A DNA stretch of 42,164 nt from positions 1 to 42,164 of the forward strand of contig JACRGP010000192.1 of the NCBI GenBank assembly GCA_016217765.1, given 5' to 3'. This DNA is from Nitrospinota bacterium (lineage in GTDB: Bacteria; Nitrospinota; Nitrospinia; Nitrospinales; JACRGP01). Shown here in pieces: positions 38,294-42,164 of the stretch. The position numbers were made by a program, and so were the translations under genes. Every line of letters starts with the position of its first letter. Positions within the stretch are counted from its first letter, which is position 1. The notes below the pieces were generated by a model. That model was not told the origin of the DNA, did no database searches, and worked only from the letters and a program-made list of their open reading frames with translations.

Positions 38294-39161
38294 GGTTTTT
38301 CTTTCGGGCGAGGACCACGCGGTCCCTGCCGGCGTAATCTTGAAAGACCCGGGGTTCGTCGTAGTTTCCGTCGCGTTCGATCAGGCAACCGACGTCCAGG
38401 GCCTGGTCCATGCCGATCTCCAGGACCAGGGACCCGCCGTTCTCCAGGCGCCGGGCCGCCTCCGGCACGAGGCGTTTGTATAATTCCAGCCCGTCCTTCC
38501 CGCCGTCCAGGGCCAGCCGGGGTTCGTAGTCCTTCACGTCGGGCATCAAAACCTTGAGGTCCTCGGAAGCGATATACGGCGGGTTGGAAAGAATGTAATC
38601 GAACCGTTCTCCCGGATCCAGGCTTTCAAAAAGGTCGCTCTGGAGGAACCGGATGCGGTCGTAAACCCCGTGGGTCTTGCTGTTCTTTTCCGCGACCGCG
38701 AGGGCCGAGGGGGAGACGTCCGCGGCGGTCACCCGGCAGTCGGGCAATTCCCGCGCGACGGCCACCGCGATGTTTCCCGAACCCGTCCCGATATCCAGAA
38801 TACGCGCCCGCGCCGGCGAATCGCGGCGGCAGGTTTCCAAAAACTTCTCGACGAGGACCTCGGTTTCGGGACGCGGAGCCAATACCGCGGAGTTTATGAG
38901 GAATTCCAGGGACCAGAACTCGCGCCGCCCCAGGATATGGGAGATGGGTTCCCGGCACATCCGCCTCCGGAGGAGGCTCTGGTGCTCTCCCAGCTCCATC
39001 CTGGTTATGGGACGGTCGGGTTCAAGGTAAATATCCTGTCTGCGGGCCTGGATGGCGTGGGCCAGCAGTATTTCCGCCTCCAACCGGGGCGAACCGACCC
39101 CGGCTTTCATCAGCCGTTCCGCCGACCAGGCCAGGATTTTACTCGAGGTCCAATTCATCAT
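38286..39161 (-). CDS. prmC: Peptide chain release factor glutamine methyltransferase
   Basis: PrmC methylates the GGQ glutamine of release factors, here encoded by the adjacent prfA. The 291 residues have an N-terminal helical domain, '[13 protein letters not shown]', the SAM motif '[14 protein letters not shown]' and the catalytic 'NPPYI'. It lies 19 nt after prfA and overlaps murA by 8 nt, so the operon is tightly coupled. Confidence 0.95.
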   Translation of the reverse strand: MMNWTSSKILAWSAERLMKAGVGSPRLEAEILLAHAIQARRQDIYLEPDRPITRMELGEHQSLLRRRMCREPISHILGRREFWSLEFLINSAVLAPRPETEVLVEKFLETCRRDSPARARILDIGTGSGNIAVAVARELPDCRVTAADVSPSALAVAEKNSKTHGVYDRIRFLQSDLFESLDPGERFDYILSNPPYIASEDLKVLMPDVKDYEPRLALDGGKDGLELYKRLVPEAARRLENGGSLVLEIGMDQALDVGCLIERDGNYDEPRVFQDYAGRDRVVLARKKNHG

Positions 39162-39180
39162 GTCCGATTTGAGTCAAGGT

Positions 39181-40287
39181 TCAGACCGGGGCGCTCTCCT
39201 TGAGGCCCGCGGCCTTTGGTCCCTCGTCCTTTTTCAATGCTTCCGTCTGGTAGCGCGCGATCAACTTGTCGACGATCTCGTCGATATCGCCCTCCAGGAC
39301 CTGGGAGAGCCTGTGCAACGTCAGCCCGATCCGGTGGTCGGTCACGCGCTCCTGGGGGAAGTTGTAGGTGCGTATCCGCTCGCTCCGGTCGCCGCTCCCC
39401 ACTTGTTGCTTGCGGTCGCGGGCCATCTCTTCCTGCTGTTTCCGCTCCTGTTCGTCGTAGAGCCTGGCGCGCAGGACCTTCAGGGCCTTGTCCTTGTTCT
39501 TGTGTTGCGATTTCTCGTCCTGGCAGGTGACGACCAGGCCGGTGGGGACGTGCGTCACGCGGACCGCCGAGTCGGTGGTGTTGACGCTCTGCCCGCCGGG
39601 ACCCGACGAACGGTAGACGTCGATCTTCAAGTCCGCCGGATTGATTTTGACGTCGATCTCTTCCGCCTCCGGCAGGATCGCCACGGTCACGGCGGAGGTG
39701 TGGATCCGCCCCTGGGTTTCCGTTTCCGGGACCCTCTGTACCCGGTGCGTACCGCTCTCGTATTTCAGTTTGCTGTAAACCCCTTTTCCCTGGATGCTCA
39801 GGATCGCTTCCTTGAAACCGCCCTTGCCGGTGACGCTGGCGCTCAGCGTCTCGACCTTCCATTTTTTGGAATCCGCGTAACGGAGGTACATACGGCACAA
39901 ATCGGAGCCGAAGAGGGCGGCTTCCTCCCCGCCGGTCCCCGCCCGGATTTCCATGATGACGCTTTTGTCGTCGCGGGGGTCCTTGGGCAGGAGCAGGACT
40001 TTCAGGCGCTCGACCGTTTCTGCCTTTTTCTTTTTCAACCCGGCGGCCTCTTCGCGGGCGAGGACGGCCATTTCCGGGTCTTTCTCCTCGCGGAGGATTT
40101 TTTCGCAGTCCTCCAGTTGGCGCGAGATCTTTTTGTATTCCCCGAACTCGGCGACCACCGGGGCAATCTCCGCCTGCTCGCGGGCGTATTTCTGGAATTC
40201 GGATTGCTGGGCGATGATTTTGGGGTCGCTCAACAATCCGTTCAACTCCTCGGATCGTTTTTCGAAAGCTTCAAGTTTATCGAACAT
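39181..40287 (-). CDS. prfA: Peptide chain release factor 1
   Basis: RF1 terminates translation at UAA and UAG. The 368-residue protein has the codon-recognition PxT motif as 'PET' in '[14 protein letters not shown]', and the catalytic 'GGQ' in '[14 protein letters not shown]'. The charged C-terminal region is typical. RF2 (prfB) is not in this window. A 163-nt spacer carrying the modular repeat separates it from rpmE. Confidence 0.97.
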   Translation of the reverse strand: MFDKLEAFEKRSEELNGLLSDPKIIAQQSEFQKYAREQAEIAPVVAEFGEYKKISRQLEDCEKILREEKDPEMAVLAREEAAGLKKKKAETVERLKVLLLPKDPRDDKSVIMEIRAGTGGEEAALFGSDLCRMYLRYADSKKWKVETLSASVTGKGGFKEAILSIQGKGVYSKLKYESGTHRVQRVPETETQGRIHTSAVTVAILPEAEEIDVKINPADLKIDVYRSSGPGGQSVNTTDSAVRVTHVPTGLVVTCQDEKSQHKNKDKALKVLRARLYDEQERKQQEEMARDRKQQVGSGDRSERIRTYNFPQERVTDHRIGLTLHRLSQVLEGDIDEIVDKLIARYQTEALKKDEGPKAAGLKESAPV

Positions 40288-40367
40288 AGAAAAAGCCGGC
40301 GCTGGAGGAGGGGCGGGCTTCCGGTTTCAGGAGAATGGCCGGGGATCCGGAGGGGATGGCCGATCCG

Positions 40368-40438
40368 GATTGTCCTCGATGACGACGCTTGTTTGCCATC
40401 CGGGCCAAGCCCATTGGGTCCAGCGGCGCGCTGGACGG
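40368..40438. repeat. Modular intergenic repeat, copy 2
   Basis: Module B at 40412-40438 matches 1782-1808 in 26 of 27 bases and forms the same GTCCAGCG/CGCTGGAC hairpin. Module A at about 40368-40403 matches 1711-1743 in reverse complement, with a 3-nt difference (an added GTC). The whole lies in the rpmE-prfA spacer, inside the minus-strand operon, without disrupting genes. Confidence 0.7.
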
Positions 40439-40450
40439 GGAAAGGAGACG

Positions 40451-40684
40451 CTATTGGGGGGCGGCGGCTTCCTCGGGGGCGGCCTGCTTTTTGGCGTATT
40501 TGCGCTGGAACTTCTCGATGCGTCCGGCGGTATCGATCAACTTTTGCTTTCCGGTAAAGAACGGATGGCAGTTGGAGCAGATTTCCACGTGAACGTCCGG
40601 CTTGGTGGAGTGCGTTTTCACCTCGCTACCGCAGGCGCACTTGATGGTCGCTTCCACATATTTTGGATGAATTCCCTCTTTCAT
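40451..40684 (-). CDS. rpmE: Large-subunit ribosomal protein L31, zinc type
   Basis: L31 bridges the 50S central protuberance and the 30S head. The 77 residues begin '[20 protein letters not shown]' and contain '[20 protein letters not shown]'. The cysteines (CAC and CSNC) are those of the C+ form. The last dozen residues are Ala/Glu/Pro-rich. It lies 11 nt after rho, a common bacterial pairing. Confidence 0.97.
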   Translation of the reverse strand: MKEGIHPKYVEATIKCACGSEVKTHSTKPDVHVEICSNCHPFFTGKQKLIDTAGRIEKFQRKYAKKQAAPEEAAAPQ

Positions 40685-40695
40685 TTCTCCTCCGG

Positions 40696-41946
40696 CTACG
40701 AGTTCATCGTGGACAGGAACTCGGAATTGGTTTTGGTTTCCTTCATCTTTTGCAATAACAAATCCATGCTATCATGTATCCCCATGGGGAGCAAAACTTT
40801 TCTCAGCAACCAGATGCGTTGCAGGTCTTCCTTGGGCAGTAGGAGCTCCTCCTTCCGGGTCCCGGAACGGTTGATGTCGATGGACGGGAACGTGCGTTTG
40901 TCCGCCAGTTTCCGGTCGAGCACGATTTCCAGGTTGCCGGTGCCCTTGAACTCCTCGAAGATGACATCGTCCATCCGGCTTCCCGTGTCGATGAGGGCCG
41001 TGGCAATGATCGTCAGACTGCCGCCCTCCTCCAGGTTGCGCGCCGCGCCAAAGAACCGCTTGGGCCTCTGCAGGGCGTTGGAGTCGACGCCGCCGGAGAG
41101 CACTTTTCCGCTCGGGGGCACGATGGCGTTGTAGGCGCGCGCCAGACGCGTGATGCTGTCCAGCAGGATCACCACGTCCTTCTTGTGCTCCACCAGGCGC
41201 TTGGCCTTCTCGATCACCATCTCCGCCACCTGCACGTGCCTCTGCGCCGGCTCGTCGAACGTGGAGCTGATGACCTCGCCCCGGACGGACCGTTGCATGT
41301 CGGTCACTTCCTCGGGGCGCTCGTCGATCAGCAGGACGATGAGCGCGACTTCCGGGAAGTTGCCCGTGATGCTGTTGGCGATGGACTGGAGGAGCATCGT
41401 CTTGCCGGTCCTCGGCGGCGCGACGATGAGCCCGCGCTGGCCCTTGCCGATCGGCGTCATCAGGTCCATGATCCGCGCGCTGAGGTCCTGGCAGGACGGC
41501 GTCTCCAGGCGCAACCGTTCCATGGGGTATAGCGGCGTCAGGTTGTCAAAGAGGATTTTGTCCTTGGTCTTTTCCGGGTTCTCGAAATTGATGGCCTCCA
41601 CCTTCAGCAGGGCGAAATACCGCTCGCTGTCCTTGGGCGGACGGATCTGGCCGGAAATCGTGTCGCCGGTGTGCATGTCGAACTTGCGGATCTGCGAGGG
41701 CGAAACGTAAATGTCGTCGGGTCCGGGCAAATAATTGTAAGTGGGCGCCCGTAAAAAGCCAAAACCGTCGGGCAGGATTTCCAAGACCCCCTGCCCAAAC
41801 ATCAGACCGTCTTTCTCGATCTGCGCTTCCAGGATTTTGAATATCAGGTCCTGTTTCCTTAAACTGCTATGTCCCTGGATTTTGAGTTCCTTGGCGATGG
41901 TCGTCAATTCGGATATGGTTTTGGCTTTTAATTCCTCGATATTCAT
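40696..41946 (-). CDS. rho: Transcription termination factor Rho
   Basis: Rho is the hexameric RNA helicase that ends transcription at rut sites. The 416 residues show the N-terminal helical part, the RNA-binding cold-shock-like '[23 protein letters not shown]', Walker A 'APPRTGKT' and Walker B '[16 protein letters not shown]'. The Q-loop '[21 protein letters not shown]' and C-terminal '[13 protein letters not shown]' are intact. It heads the rho-rpmE-prfA-prmC-murA operon. Leader features suggest autoregulation. Confidence 0.98.
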   Translation of the reverse strand: MNIEELKAKTISELTTIAKELKIQGHSSLRKQDLIFKILEAQIEKDGLMFGQGVLEILPDGFGFLRAPTYNYLPGPDDIYVSPSQIRKFDMHTGDTISGQIRPPKDSERYFALLKVEAINFENPEKTKDKILFDNLTPLYPMERLRLETPSCQDLSARIMDLMTPIGKGQRGLIVAPPRTGKTMLLQSIANSITGNFPEVALIVLLIDERPEEVTDMQRSVRGEVISSTFDEPAQRHVQVAEMVIEKAKRLVEHKKDVVILLDSITRLARAYNAIVPPSGKVLSGGVDSNALQRPKRFFGAARNLEEGGSLTIIATALIDTGSRMDDVIFEEFKGTGNLEIVLDRKLADKRTFPSIDINRSGTRKEELLLPKEDLQRIWLLRKVLLPMGIHDSMDLLLQKMKETKTNSEFLSTMNS

Positions 41947-42055
41947 GCGATGTGATTTTTAATGAAGGTTGGATGGATTTTCCGGATGTCGATCCGATGA
42001 AAACTTGTTTGGTCCGACAAACCGCAAGGATAGAATTCAAAATCCGAAACTACCG

Positions 42056-42119
42056 GAAAATAAATAGAGTAGAGCGCTATTGGATTGGGGTTTTGGGGTT
42101 TATTTAATGGAAGTGATTC
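42056..42119 (-). promoter_or_regulatory. C-rich, G-poor rut-like segment in the rho leader
   Basis: In the RNA sense this 64-nt stretch has 21 C and only 2 G and contains CCCC twice. C>G bubbles with YC dinucleotides are the known hallmark of Rho utilisation sites. Its position in the leader of rho itself fits autogenous Rho-dependent attenuation as described in E. coli. No leader peptide ORF was seen. Confidence 0.5.
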
Positions 42120-42132
42120 GAGCTTTGTTTTT

Positions 42133-42160
42133 ATATTAGCGAAAATGATTAATTTGTCAA
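42133..42160 (-). promoter_or_regulatory. Sigma-70-type promoter of the rho operon
   Basis: On the minus strand a consensus -35 TTGACA (42160 down to 42155) is followed after 16 nt by TAATAT (42138 to 42133). Transcription would start near 42126, giving a leader of about 180 nt before the rho ATG at 41946. A 18-nt-spaced ATATAA is an alternative -10. Confidence 0.65.
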
Positions 42161-42164
42161 TAGA

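Overview
The window looks like chromosomal DNA of a GC-rich, Gram-negative-type bacterium. It is almost entirely the conserved transcription and translation supercluster, and I found no phage, IS element, CRISPR array or plasmid gene. Gram-negative character is inferred from a WaaF-type heptosyltransferase, an RpoC with a large SI3-like insertion, and a GDP-deoxyhexose pathway. Lineage cannot be fixed by eye. The combination of zinc-type S14/L31/L33/L36/S4, no rpmD, no map after adk and an unusual RpoB suggests an uncultured or deep-branching phylum (Omnitrophota- or Elusimicrobiota-like lineages are only guesses).

Layout, plus strand. 1-1547: 3' end of a threonine-dehydrogenase-like gene and kbl (threonine to glycine). 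1548-1983: a 436-nt spacer holding repeats, hairpins and a near-consensus promoter. 1984-3945: gmd, broken by one in-frame TAA, then rmd (GDP-D-rhamnose synthesis). 3946-4235: AT-rich promoter region. 4236-5344: tRNA-Thr(TGT), Tyr, Gly, Thr(GGT), rpmG, tRNA-Trp, secE. 5344-16628: nusG, rplKAJL, rpoB, rpoC. 16755-20971: the str operon rpsL-rpsG-fusA-tuf. 20974-35687: the S10, spc and alpha operons run together from rpsJ to rplQ, including secY, adk, infA and rpmJ.

Layout, minus strand (transcribed from 42164 toward 35872): rho, rpmE, prfA, prmC, murA and a heptosyltransferase. This operon converges on rplQ. Its promoter lies at the right edge of the window, and its leader of about 180 nt contains a C-rich, G-poor stretch.

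The genes act together in making RNA polymerase (rpoA, rpoB, rpoC), elongation and termination factors (nusG, rho), ribosomal proteins, initiation/elongation/release factors (infA, fusA, tuf, prfA with its methylase prmC), protein export (secE, secY) and the cell envelope (murA, waaF-like, gmd/rmd).

The most unusual signal is in RpoB. Its N-terminal lobe carries a four-cysteine module (residues 87-110) that aligns without gaps to the N-terminal zinc-binding module of RpoC in the same operon (residues 67-90), with identical cysteine spacing and 15 of 24 identical residues. A second insert of about 50 residues follows it. Other notable points are the gmd nonsense codon, a duplicated kbl 3' end, a two-copy modular repeat, the rpoB-rpoC hairpin, the rho leader, loss of the upstream tuf copy, and heavy use of TTG/GTG starts in ribosomal-protein genes.
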